Notes: generated by a model not told the origin, from the letters alone. Counted from the stretch's first letter, positions 1 through 6,347 are shown. The stretch: 6,347 nucleotides of DNA from an uncultured Clostridia bacterium (GCA_910579415.1 CAJTUY010000059.1:1-6347); one strand, 5' to 3'. Translations and numbers: made by a program.

Positions 1-1374
1 CATACAGATAAATATATGAGTAACCGAATAATTGAGGTTACGAAAAAGTCAGGGAATACCCTTCTAGGAAGAACATACTATTATCAGCAGCCGAATGGAA
101 ACACATATAAGAAGATAGTAACGAATGAATACGGCGAACCTGCCGAAACAGCCGATTATACATATAATTCGTGGAATTTAATGGAAAGCGCGTCTGTTGA
201 GAAGAGTAACACAAAAACGGAAGTAACTTTTAAATATGATGCTACGAACCGCCGAAACGGAAAGATAACGGAGGTTTATGAAAACGGACATCTGACAGAG
301 TCAAAGACCACAGAATATATCTGGTACGGTGACAAAGTTCAGTATGAGGAAGTGACGCAGAACAAACAGGTGTCCTCGAATGTGAATATGTGGGGAATGA
401 CAGGCATAGCGGCGCGTAATGAAGAGCTGTTCAGCAGTGACGCTCACGGTAATACCGACGCAGGCTATGACGGAACAACATCAACCAAACGTTATACATA
501 TGACGCATACGGAAATGCGATAAGTGATAACGGAGAAGATGATAACCCGTATCGTTACTGCGGAGAGAACTATGACGAGGAAACAGGCTTGTATTATCTT
601 CGTGCGCGTTACTATGACCCGAGTATAGGACGTTTTATGAGTGAGGACCCTGCACAGGACGGCTTGAACTGGTATGTGTATTGTGGTAATAATCCGGTGA
701 TGCATATAGATCCATTGGGACTTGCACCCGAAGATCATAATGAATTTGGAAAAGATTCTAAGATAGCTAAGCGATTGGACGAATTAGGAGAAGCGTGGAA
801 TGCTACGTCGTATGTATCTGAAAAGGCAAAAATTCATAAAAGAGCAGAACTTTTAAGAGGGATAGCAAGAACATATATTAGCAGAGGTAATAGTGATGAA
901 AAAAAATTGTTAAATGCATATGATGTAGTGATAAAATATGAAAATCGTATTAGAGAAGTTGCATCTGTTTTTGGTATTAATTCACATCTAATAGCCACAA
1001 CATTGTTTAGGGAAGTATCTATGGCAAGTGCGGATGATTGGTCTTTGGTTGAATCGGGACTATTTGTTGCAGGTCAAAATCCATCGATAGGCTTAGCTCA
1101 AATCAAAGTATCTACAGCAATACAAGCTTATGATCATTGGAATGCGTCTCAAGATTCTTCTTATACAGGACACAATTTAACCCCACGAGATTTTGAACAA
1201 AAATTGAAAAATAAAAATGAAAATATAAAATTTTTAGGAATGGTATTATGGGATATTATTCATTCAAATAATATTTGGGATGAAAGAACCATATATAAAA
1301 CCTATAATGGAAGTGATGTGTATGCAAGTGGTTCAATGCAATACGCACCATTCTTTTGGAATTATTTTAACTGA
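1..1374 (+). CDS. RHS/YD-repeat polymorphic toxin, 3' part, with lysozyme-like C-terminal domain
   Basis: This is the 3' part of a large RHS-repeat protein. The frame is open to the window edge, and the ATG at 16 has no ribosome binding site before it, so the true start lies upstream. Residues are numbered from that Met. YD-repeat sequence is seen, for example RYTYDAYGN at 159-167. The RHS-associated core follows at about 178-236, with GLYYLRARYYDPSIGRF at 191-207 and the terminal PVMHIDPLGL at 227-236, which fits the PxxxxDPxGL motif where RHS proteins release their tip. Residues 237-452 are an unrelated variable domain (described separately). In the family, the repeats form a shell around a toxic C-terminus used against neighbouring cells. 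A downstream small gene starts 11-14 bp after the stop, as expected for a toxin-immunity pair. The assignment to RHS is firm; export route and target cell cannot be told from this window. Confidence 0.93.
   Translation, partial: HTDKYMSNRIIEVTKKSGNTLLGRTYYYQQPNGNTYKKIVTNEYGEPAETADYTYNSWNLMESASVEKSNTKTEVTFKYDATNRRNGKITEVYENGHLTESKTTEYIWYGDKVQYEEVTQNKQVSSNVNMWGMTGIAARNEELFSSDAHGNTDAGYDGTTSTKRYTYDAYGNAISDNGEDDNPYRYCGENYDEETGLYYLRARYYDPSIGRFMSEDPAQDGLNWYVYCGNNPVMHIDPLGLAPEDHNEFGKDSKIAKRLDELGEAWNATSYVSEKAKIHKRAELLRGIARTYISRGNSDEKKLLNAYDVVIKYENRIREVASVFGINSHLIATTLFREVSMASADDWSLVESGLFVAGQNPSIGLAQIKVSTAIQAYDHWNASQDSSYTGHNLTPRDFEQKLKNKNENIKFLGMVLWDIIHSNNIWDERTIYKTYNGSDVYASGSMQYAPFFWNYFN
370..434 (+). 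repeat. Direct repeat copy 1, inside the RHS core
   Basis: This 65-bp segment of the RHS reading frame encodes VSSNVNMWGMTGIAARNEELF and the first two bases of the next codon. It matches 1933-1997 at 63 of 65 positions. The differences are T373/C1936 (Ser to Pro) and C405/T1968 (silent). It sits about 275 bp before the DPLGL motif, in the conserved part of the RHS core. Confidence 0.95.
724..1371 (+). other. Variable C-terminal toxin domain, predicted lysozyme/lytic-transglycosylase-like
   Basis: This is the region downstream of the DPLGL processing motif, 216 residues long. It begins with a charged helical stretch (about 240-310). A segment at 309-370 then resembles lytic transglycosylases: a helix ending in TLFREVS, with a candidate catalytic Glu333, then PSIGLAQIKVSTA at 356-368, which mirrors the G-L-x-Q-x-x-x-x-T-A motif of SLT-type domains. 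Near the end, IYKTYNGS at 426-433 and a later QYAPFFW fit the terminal AYNxG-type element of that fold. If correct, the released tip would cut the glycan strands of peptidoglycan. The domain is more AT-rich than the core (13 G+C in 60 bases at 901-960, against 23 in 60 at 481-540), consistent with a separately acquired tip. The fold call rests on motif reading only; another glycosidase-like or unrelated fold remains possible. Confidence 0.6.
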
Positions 1375-1385
1375 TAGGAGTGTTT

Positions 1386-1910
1386 GTGTTGAAAAATAAG
1401 AAATTAGTATTTTTGAAGATATTTCTATTTATTCTATTGATTATCAGCTTTTTGATTATAGGAGCCACAATAAGAAATAATATTCTGCTTAATAAGTATG
1501 CTAATCAACTATATACAATCCCATTGCCTAACAATACAACCCAGATTTCATATAATAAAGCTGTAGGTAATTTATATGGAACAGGAACCCATTTGGATTT
1601 TGTTGCAACAATTGAAATTCAATCAATGCTGTCCGAAATAGAGCTGATTGATTATTATAGTAGTCAAATAGAAAATATCAGATCGGTTGATGAACTTAGT
1701 ATAATGGGTTTAAGTGCAGTATATTTTCCAGATGATCATACTATTCAAAATATTGAAGTAATACCAAAGGCGCAATCTCGTTTTAAGTATGGGTCATCAA
1801 AAATATTAGAAAAATCAGATAATATTAACAATTCTATTGGTGCAGATATGTTTGTTATTCAAATCAAAGATACTCATTATGATTCTAACTTGGACTTGAG
1901 AACACATTAA
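1386..1910 (+). CDS. Small membrane-anchored protein, candidate immunity protein for the RHS tip
   Basis: This gene encodes about 174 residues. A Lys-rich start (KNKK) is followed by one strongly hydrophobic segment (about residues 6-26, from LVFLKIFLF to FLIIGA) and then a soluble domain of about 145 residues outside the membrane. No Cys lipobox is seen, so it should be a single-pass anchored protein rather than a lipoprotein. AGGAG at 1376-1380 sets the start: GTG at 1386 (5 bases away) or TTG at 1389 (8 bases) are both plausible, whereas GTG at 1380 overlaps the site. It follows the toxin stop by only 11 bases, implying coupled translation. The ectodomain has a short motif (NLYGTGTHLDFVA, then IEIQSMLSEIELIDYY) that I associate, from memory, with uncharacterised Firmicutes proteins. 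An immunity protein held at the outer membrane face would suit a peptidoglycan-cutting toxin. That role is inferred from position and topology, not from a recognised family. Confidence 0.72.
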   Translation: MLKNKKLVFLKIFLFILLIISFLIIGATIRNNILLNKYANQLYTIPLPNNTTQISYNKAVGNLYGTGTHLDFVATIEIQSMLSEIELIDYYSSQIENIRSVDELSIMGLSAVYFPDDHTIQNIEVIPKAQSRFKYGSSKILEKSDNINNSIGADMFVIQIKDTHYDSNLDLRTH

Positions 1911-1932
1911 ATTTATGTTGGTATCAAGGTGA

Positions 1933-1997
1933 GTGCCCTCGAATGTGAATATGTGGGGAATGACAGGTATAGCGGCGCGTAATGAAGAGCTGTTCAG
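1933..1997 (+). repeat. Direct repeat copy 2, downstream of the immunity gene
   Basis: This is the second copy of the 65-bp RHS-core segment, 1563 bp downstream of copy 1 in the same orientation. Similarity stops sharply after position 1997, four bases before the transcription terminator. On the left it fades at 1932, apart from a short AGGTG that could be matched with a gap. The pair brackets the end of the core, the toxin tip and the immunity gene. Confidence 0.95.
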
Positions 1998-2001
1998 ATA
2001 G
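1933..2001 (+). pseudogene. RHS core remnant
   Basis: This is a 22-codon fragment of an RHS core left behind the immunity gene. Reading in the RHS frame it gives VPSNVNMWGMTGIAARNEEL, then F, R and a TAG stop at 1999-2001. A TGA (1930-1932) lies immediately before it, and there is no ribosome binding site, so it is not expected to be translated on its own. The near identity to 370-434 points to a recent duplication, or to a leftover from recombination with another RHS copy. In RHS loci such core fragments typically mark displaced or orphan toxin cassettes; here no orphan tip follows, only the terminator. Confidence 0.8.
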
Positions 2002-2040
2002 AAAATTAAAAGCACCGTTTAAAACGGCGCTTTTAATTTT
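2002..2040. terminator. Bidirectional intrinsic terminator between the RHS module and zupT
   Basis: This is a long inverted repeat with 19-base arms (2002-2020 and 2022-2040), AAAATTAAAAGC-x-CCG against CGG-x-GCTTTTAATTTT, and a tight loop centred on TTTAAAA. The only imperfection is an A-C mismatch in plus-strand RNA, which becomes a G-U wobble in minus-strand RNA, so the stem is slightly better for zupT transcripts. The A-rich left arm and T-rich right arm supply U-tracts in both directions. It starts 4 bases after the zupT stop and directly after the RHS remnant. Confidence 0.88.
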
Positions 2041-2043
2041 TGT

Positions 2044-2832
2044 TTAAATGAACAGCAGTAGGCTTAGCGCAATTATTGCCATACCGAGTATAACACCGAT
2101 AATTGTAACTTTGCTTTTTTCGTATTCCCGTGCCATAGGGAGCAGCTCTTCGATTGAAATAAATACCATAATTCCTGCGATTATTCCGAATCGAATACCA
2201 AACACTGTGTCATTAAAGAACGGGCGAAGTATCATATAACCTATAATTGCACCGAGAGGCTCGGTAATTCCAGAAAAGAATGATACAATGAAAGCTCTTT
2301 TTCTGCTGCCAGTAGAGTAATAAATAGGTACAGAGGTAGCAATTCCTTCGGGGATATTATGAATAGCGATTGCAACAGCAATTGCAATTCCTAAATGTGG
2401 ATCACGCAGAGCGGAAGTGAATGTAGCCAGACCTTCAGGGAAATTATGTATTCCTATTGCAAGAGCGGTCATAAATCCCATTCTTTTAAGAGCAACCGAA
2501 CGACTGTCCTTTTCATTCAGATTTCCTATATCACCTTCGGCTGACGGTACAAAATAATCTATAAGCCCTATAAACAGTATTCCGACGAAGAATGCCGCAA
2601 CTGCAAGATAATATCCTGTTTTATCGCCGAGTGCATCAGAAAGATATGTACGTGATTTCTGGAAAATTTCAATCATAGAAACGTAAATCATAACTCCTGC
2701 GGAAAAACCGAGAGAGCCGGCTAAAAATTTCGTGTTGGTAGTTTTTGCGAACAGCGCAATAACGCTGCCCACGCCTGTCGCCAGACCTGCAAGAATTGTC
2801 AGTGACAGGGCAAACATTACGTTTGAACTCAC
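2044..2832 (-). CDS. zupT: ZIP-family divalent metal transporter (ZupT-like)
   Basis: This 262-residue integral membrane protein is full length for bacterial ZIP/ZupT proteins, which take zinc and often other divalent metals (iron, manganese) into the cytoplasm. About eight hydrophobic segments are visible. The metal-site motifs of the family are present: GIHNFPEG at 127-134 and AIHNIPEG at 156-163, supplying His129, Asn130, Glu133, His158, Asn159 and Glu162. Also present are SGITEPLGA at 187-195 and ISIEELLPMA at 225-234. A charged loop at about 97-116 separates the two halves and is not His-rich. The start is GTG at 2832, set by AAGGAG (complement of 2842-2847) nine bases upstream; the first ATG, at codon 6, would be too far from it. 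The gene stands alone, convergent with the RHS module and divergent from the methyltransferase. Metal preference cannot be told from sequence. Confidence 0.93.
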   Translation of the reverse strand: MSSNVMFALSLTILAGLATGVGSVIALFAKTTNTKFLAGSLGFSAGVMIYVSMIEIFQKSRTYLSDALGDKTGYYLAVAAFFVGILFIGLIDYFVPSAEGDIGNLNEKDSRSVALKRMGFMTALAIGIHNFPEGLATFTSALRDPHLGIAIAVAIAIHNIPEGIATSVPIYYSTGSRKRAFIVSFFSGITEPLGAIIGYMILRPFFNDTVFGIRFGIIAGIMVFISIEELLPMAREYEKSKVTIIGVILGMAIIALSLLLFI

Positions 2833-2840
2833 TCAAATCA

Positions 2841-2847
2841 TCTCCTT
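2841..2847 (-). promoter_or_regulatory. Ribosome binding site fixing the GTG start of zupT
   Basis: AAGGAGA is read on the minus strand, nine bases (counted from AAGGAG) before the GTG at 2832-2830. An ATG that overlaps the end of this site is followed at once by a TGA stop and cannot start the gene, so the GTG is the supported choice. Confidence 0.8.
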
Positions 2848-2905
2848 AGAATGTCTTATAGTTATCATACGCAGAAGGATTTTTTTTGTTACTTAAAAAT
2901 TTTTG

Positions 2906-2934
2906 TTGCCAAATTTTCATTTTGGGTATATAAT
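2906..2934 (+). promoter_or_regulatory. Sigma-A type promoter for the methyltransferase-dprA-topA operon
   Basis: TTGCCA (2906-2911) and a perfect TATAAT (2929-2934) are separated by 17 bases in an AT-rich region. Transcription would begin near 2941, giving a leader of about 33 bases before the ATG at 2974. This is the only near-consensus promoter seen in the 141-bp divergent gap. I see no equally good candidate for zupT on the minus strand; a TATGAT (complement of 2865-2870) lacks a clear -35 box. Confidence 0.8.
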
Positions 2935-2973
2935 TAGTTAAAATCGGCAACTTAAAATCAAGGAAGTGAATTT

Positions 2974-3744
2974 ATGATACAGATTTCCGCGTCAAAAAAT
3001 AACAAATGTAAATATATAAAATCACTTGCATTAAAAAAGAACAGGCAAAAATACGGTGAATACATAATTGAGGGTATAAAAAATGTTACTGAGGCTTTAA
3101 AATCCGATAAAACAGTAACAGCAATATACATTTCAGATACTTTTTTTAATACAAAGAATTTTGAATATCCGGACAGTATTCCTGTTTACAGGCTTACAGA
3201 CAGTGTTTTTGACAGCATTTCCTTGACTAAAACGCCTCAGGGAATACTTGCTTCTGTTAACATTGATTTTAATACGGGTATTAAACCGGATTCAGAGCGA
3301 TGCTATATTTATTGTGACGGAATAAACGATCCCGGCAATCTCGGAACTATTATACGTACTGCTGACGCGGCAGGTTTTGGGGGAGTAATGATGTCAGAGG
3401 AATGTGTGGATTTGTATTCGCCGAAAGTAATTCGTTCTACAATGGGTTCAATATTTCATATTGATACAGAAACCGATGTGCCATGTGACCGACTGAGAGA
3501 ATTAAAGGAACAAGGGTTTCAGATACTTGGCGGAGCGCTTGAGGAAAGCTCAGTTGATTTCCGGGAATTTGATTATACACGTCCAACAGTTATAATAGTG
3601 GGAAACGAGGCAAACGGTATGTCAAAGGCAGTACGCGATATGTGTCAGTTTGTAAAAATTCCTATTTTGGGGAAGGCAGAATCGCTTAATGCAGGAGTTG
3701 CTGCATCTATTTTAATGTATGAGGCGGTAAGGCAAAGGACTTGA
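2974..3744 (+). CDS. SpoU/TrmH-family RNA 2'-O-ribose methyltransferase
   Basis: This 256-residue SPOUT-class enzyme is predicted to move a methyl group from S-adenosylmethionine to a ribose 2'-OH in rRNA or tRNA. An N-terminal substrate-binding domain (about 10-97, with KYGEYIIEGIKNV at 26-38) precedes the knotted catalytic domain (about 110-251). All three family motifs are present. Motif 1 is DGINDPGNLGTIIRTADAAG at 115-134, with Asn122 and Arg128. Motif 2 is IIVGNEANGMS at 207-217, with Glu212. Motif 3 is IPILGKAESLNAGVAAS at 229-245, with Asn239. The start ATG follows AAGGAAG (2960-2966) by seven bases. It is the first gene of the operon, 49 bp before dprA. It resembles the B. subtilis YsgA and RlmB type, but the modified nucleotide cannot be assigned from sequence, so no symbol is given. 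Confidence 0.93.
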   Translation: MIQISASKNNKCKYIKSLALKKNRQKYGEYIIEGIKNVTEALKSDKTVTAIYISDTFFNTKNFEYPDSIPVYRLTDSVFDSISLTKTPQGILASVNIDFNTGIKPDSERCYIYCDGINDPGNLGTIIRTADAAGFGGVMMSEECVDLYSPKVIRSTMGSIFHIDTETDVPCDRLRELKEQGFQILGGALEESSVDFREFDYTRPTVIIVGNEANGMSKAVRDMCQFVKIPILGKAESLNAGVAASILMYEAVRQRT

Positions 3745-3793
3745 CTTTTTTTCGGTTTTGTAGTAATGTAACATAGGTGTGGAGTGGTAGGTT

Positions 3794-4918
3794 ATGGAAC
3801 ATATACTGTACTGGCTGTGGCTCACAGCTGTAAAGCAGATAAGACCTTCAAAAATAAAACTGCTTTTGGACGAGCTTGGAAGTATAGAGAATATATATTT
3901 TTTAAAGAAATTTAATAATATACGGTGTCTTTCACAGAATGACAAAAATCAGCTTGAAAATAAGGATTTACAGAGAGCAGAGCATATATTTGAAATAATT
4001 TCACAGCTTAAGGCTAAAATAATTGTATATGATGATGAAAATTATCCTCAAATTTTAAAGAATATATCGGACCCGCCTTTTGTATTATATATACAGGGAA
4101 AGGTTCCCGAGCTTGATAAGGTACTTACGATAGGTGTTGTCGGAACTCGCAGGGCAACTGAATTTGGAATAAAGATTACTGAAAGATTTTGTTATAATCT
4201 TGCGAGCGAGGGTGTTGTCACGGTAAGCGGACTGGCTCTCGGAATTGACGCGGCGAGCGCATGGGCAACCATAAAAGCAGGTGGAATGGCAGTAGCTGTT
4301 TTGGGTAACGGTCTTGATATAGTATATCCCCCTGCAAATGCCGAACTGTATTCCGCGCTTGCGGAGTGTGGCTGCATTATGACGGAATATCCTCCGTCCT
4401 CTCCGCCGATAGGAAGCCATTTTCCTGCTCGCAACAGAATTATTGCAGGGCTTTCGCGCGGAGTGCTTGTGACTGAAGCTCCAAGAAAAAGCGGCGCGCT
4501 TATAACTGCGCGTTTTGCTATGGAAAATAATCGTGATGTATTTGCAGTGCCGCGTGATATTTCAAAAACCGACCTGCTTGGTACAAATATTATCATACAG
4601 GAGGGAGCTAAACTTGTAAACAGTCCGAGAGATATTCTGTGCGAATATCCGTATTTTGAGAAAGTTCCGCCGGTAAAACATGAAGCGGCGCATATGGGGA
4701 CAAGGATGCCGAAGAATAAAAAGCAGGAAATAAATTTAAGAGACTTAAATGACAACGAAAAACAGATAGCAGAGCTTTTGTTAAAAGGCGGAATGCAGGT
4801 TGACGAATTGTCAAGAGAACTTGAAATTCCTGTAAGTGAAATAAGCGTAAGGCTTACGATGCTTGAAATGAAAGGTATAGTAAAAAAACTGGGTAATCAG
4901 TATAGTTTAAAGATATAG
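3794..4918 (+). CDS. dprA: DNA-processing protein DprA (Smf)
   Basis: This 374-residue protein has the usual DprA length and layout. An N-terminal helical region (about 1-75) is followed by the Rossmann-like DNA-binding domain (about 75-282) and a winged-helix C-terminus (about 315-372). Family motifs are clear: GVVGTRRATEFG at 114-125, VSGLALGID at 144-152, VLGNGLDIVYPPAN at 169-182, FPARNRIIAGLS at 210-221, EAPRKSGALITA at 228-239 and QEGAKLV at 269-275. In competent bacteria DprA binds incoming single-stranded DNA and loads RecA; it is also widespread in species with no known competence. Two usually conserved positions differ: the His after GIDAA is Ala156, and the Gly of VPG is Arg254. 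The start is supported by GGAG (3781-3784) nine bases upstream. The gene lies between the methyltransferase and topA, a common Firmicutes arrangement. Confidence 0.96.
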   Translation: MEHILYWLWLTAVKQIRPSKIKLLLDELGSIENIYFLKKFNNIRCLSQNDKNQLENKDLQRAEHIFEIISQLKAKIIVYDDENYPQILKNISDPPFVLYIQGKVPELDKVLTIGVVGTRRATEFGIKITERFCYNLASEGVVTVSGLALGIDAASAWATIKAGGMAVAVLGNGLDIVYPPANAELYSALAECGCIMTEYPPSSPPIGSHFPARNRIIAGLSRGVLVTEAPRKSGALITARFAMENNRDVFAVPRDISKTDLLGTNIIIQEGAKLVNSPRDILCEYPYFEKVPPVKHEAAHMGTRMPKNKKQEINLRDLNDNEKQIAELLLKGGMQVDELSRELEIPVSEISVRLTMLEMKGIVKKLGNQYSLKI

Positions 4919-4933
4919 ATTGGGAGGTTAAGT

Positions 4934-6347
4934 ATGGCTACAAAAAAGCTGCTTATAGTGGAGTCGCCTGCAAAGGCAGGCACTATAAAAAAATATCTTG
5001 GCAAGGATTATAGCGTTATGGCGTCTATGGGGCATATAATTGACCTGCCGAAAAGTCAGATGGGAGTTGATATTGATAACGATTTTGACCCCCGATATAT
5101 TACAATACGCGGAAAAGGACAGCTTCTTACGCAGCTAAAGAAGGAAGCTAAAAAAGCAGATGTTGTATATCTTGCAACCGACCCCGACCGCGAAGGCGAG
5201 GCAATAAGCTGGCATTTGGCAAAGGCTCTTAATATTGACCCTGAGTCCAACTGTCGTGTTACATTTAATGAAATAACGAAAACAGCAGTTAAAAATGCTA
5301 TTAAAAATCCGAGAAAAATAGACATGGACCTTGTTGACGCACAGCAGGCAAGACGTGTGCTTGACAGAATAGTAGGTTATACGATAAGTCCTATTTTATG
5401 GGATAAGGTAAAAAGAGGACTCAGCGCAGGTCGTGTTCAGTCTGTTGCGACAAAGCTTATATGTGACCGCGAGGAGGAAATAGAAAACTTTACTCCGCAG
5501 GAATACTGGTCAATTATTGCCCAGCTTAACGACCCTAAATCAAAAAAGAATTTTGAAGCGCGTTATTACGGTGAGAACGGTAAGGAGAAAAAGCTGACTA
5601 ATTCTGAGGATGCAAGGGCTGTAACCGATGCAATAAAGAAATCTGTATTTAAAGTGGAAACGGTGAAAACAGGTCAGCAGAAACGAAATCCACAGCCTCC
5701 GTTTACGACGAGTACGCTTCAGCAGGACGCTTCAAGAAAATATAGTTTTCAGGCATCAAAGACCATGCAGATAGCGCAGACATTGTATGAGGGCATAAAT
5801 ATTGGCGGTAAAATCGGTTCAATAGGTCTTATAACATATATGCGAACAGATTCACTTCGTATTGCTGATGATGCACAGAAGGAAGCAATTGAATATCTTA
5901 CCGACACTTACGGCAGTGAATATGTAAAAGCGCGTCAGTATAAGACAAAGAGAAGCGCGCAGGACGCGCATGAGGCAATAAGACCAACCTCAATCAATAT
6001 AAAACCTATTGATATTAAGGATAAGCTTACAAATGACCAGTACAGGCTGTATAAGCTTATATGGGAGCGCTTTGCGGCAAGTCAGATGGAGAGCGCGGTA
6101 TTTGATACTATGCAGGTGTCAATTGACGCTCAGGGACATACTTTCCGAGCAAGCGGCTCCAACGTGAAGTTTAAAGGATACATGACAGTATATGTAGAGG
6201 GAACAGATGAAAAGGAAGCAAAGTCGAAGCAGCTTCCAAAACTTGAAGAGGGACAGACGGTTATTATGAAATCCTGTGAGGAAAAGCAGCATTTTACACA
6301 GCCTCCCGCGCGCTATACAGATGCTACCCTTATCCGAGAGCTTGAGG
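4934..6347 (+). CDS. topA: DNA topoisomerase I (type IA), 5' part
   Basis: The first 471 codons of topA are present; the frame is open at the right edge, and the family is usually about 690-900 residues long. The enzyme relaxes negative supercoils by cutting one DNA strand through a 5'-phosphotyrosine. The Toprim domain is at the N-terminus: VESPAKAG at 9-16 with Glu10, SMGHIIDLP at 31-39, and the metal-binding TDPDREGE at 82-89. It is followed by QQARRVLDRIVGYTISP, LSAGRVQSV at 163-171, the active-site GLITYMRTDS at 298-307 with Tyr302, and QDAHEAIRPT at 343-352. GGGAGG (4922-4927) lies six bases before the ATG at 4934. The start is 15 bp after dprA, so the two are very likely co-transcribed. 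The Lys usual after SPAKA is Gly16 here, outside the catalytic residues. Any C-terminal zinc fingers would lie beyond the window. Confidence 0.97.
   Translation, partial: MATKKLLIVESPAKAGTIKKYLGKDYSVMASMGHIIDLPKSQMGVDIDNDFDPRYITIRGKGQLLTQLKKEAKKADVVYLATDPDREGEAISWHLAKALNIDPESNCRVTFNEITKTAVKNAIKNPRKIDMDLVDAQQARRVLDRIVGYTISPILWDKVKRGLSAGRVQSVATKLICDREEEIENFTPQEYWSIIAQLNDPKSKKNFEARYYGENGKEKKLTNSEDARAVTDAIKKSVFKVETVKTGQQKRNPQPPFTTSTLQQDASRKYSFQASKTMQIAQTLYEGINIGGKIGSIGLITYMRTDSLRIADDAQKEAIEYLTDTYGSEYVKARQYKTKRSAQDAHEAIRPTSINIKPIDIKDKLTNDQYRLYKLIWERFAASQMESAVFDTMQVSIDAQGHTFRASGSNVKFKGYMTVYVEGTDEKEAKSKQLPKLEEGQTVIMKSCEEKQHFTQPPARYTDATLIRELE

Noticed and set aside
481..738. 85-codon minus-strand open frame opposite the RHS core
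   Set aside because: It is antisense to conserved RHS core motifs and its translation resembles no protein family.
1815..2015. Minus-strand open frame over the end of the immunity gene and the RHS remnant
   Set aside because: It reads through the antisense of two explained elements and has no credible start context.
2048..2239. 63-codon plus-strand open frame opposite the 3' end of zupT
   Set aside because: It is the mirror of the zupT membrane segments on the other strand, with no ribosome binding site seen.
3745..3793. T-rich gap between the methyltransferase gene and dprA as a terminator
   Set aside because: The T run at 3745-3751 has no stem before it; the gap holds only the dprA ribosome binding site, so the operon reading stands.
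3814..3828. Inverted repeat GCTGTG-GCT-CACAGC in the first codons of dprA
   Set aside because: The stem is short with a 3-base loop, lies inside the coding region and has no U-tract, so it is neither a terminator nor a clear regulatory element.
4192..4755. 187-codon open frame on the minus strand inside dprA (also 4085-4420 and 4608-4814)
   Set aside because: These lie antisense to an unmistakable dprA, have no recognisable motif and are low-complexity shadows of its codons.
4966..4981. Perfect inverted repeat GCCTGC-AAAG-GCAGGC early in topA
   Set aside because: The bases encode the conserved SPAKAG of the Toprim motif; a 6-bp stem there is readily explained by coding constraint.
5056..5325. 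89-codon minus-strand open frame inside topA
   Set aside because: It lies antisense to the Toprim domain of topA, whose motifs explain the sequence.

Overview
The window looks like a moderately AT-rich Firmicutes genome, most likely a Clostridia member (the Ruminococcaceae/Oscillospiraceae or Lachnospiraceae sphere). This is inferred from codon use, AAGGAG-type ribosome binding sites, the dprA-topA gene order and an RHS core of the kind seen in gut Clostridia. Nothing here fixes the genus.

The left third (1-2001) is an accessory module: the 3' end of an RHS/YD-repeat polymorphic toxin gene. Its core ends in a PxxxxDPxGL processing motif at about 694-723. It is followed by a 216-residue, visibly more AT-rich C-terminal domain with features of a lysozyme/lytic-transglycosylase fold. 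Eleven bases later comes a small gene for a protein with one N-terminal membrane anchor, the natural candidate for the cognate immunity protein. Just after it lies a 65-bp near-perfect copy of part of the RHS core (63 of 65 identical). The end of the core, the toxin tip and the immunity gene are therefore bracketed by direct repeats 1563 bp apart. This looks like a scar or substrate of toxin-cassette exchange and is the most interesting structure in the window.

A strong hairpin (2002-2040) separates this module from a convergent ZIP-family metal transporter gene (zupT-like, minus strand, 2044-2832). A 141-bp divergent intergenic region carries a near-consensus sigma-A promoter (TTGCCA, 17 bp, TATAAT) facing right.

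The right half (2974-6347) is a housekeeping operon on the plus strand: a SpoU/TrmH-family RNA 2'-O-ribose methyltransferase, the DNA-processing protein DprA, and DNA topoisomerase I (topA), which runs off the right edge. The close spacing (49 and 15 bp) and lack of a visible internal terminator suggest co-transcription. dprA and topA both act on DNA and are commonly adjacent in Firmicutes. No RNA genes, CRISPR arrays, insertion sequences or transposase genes were seen.
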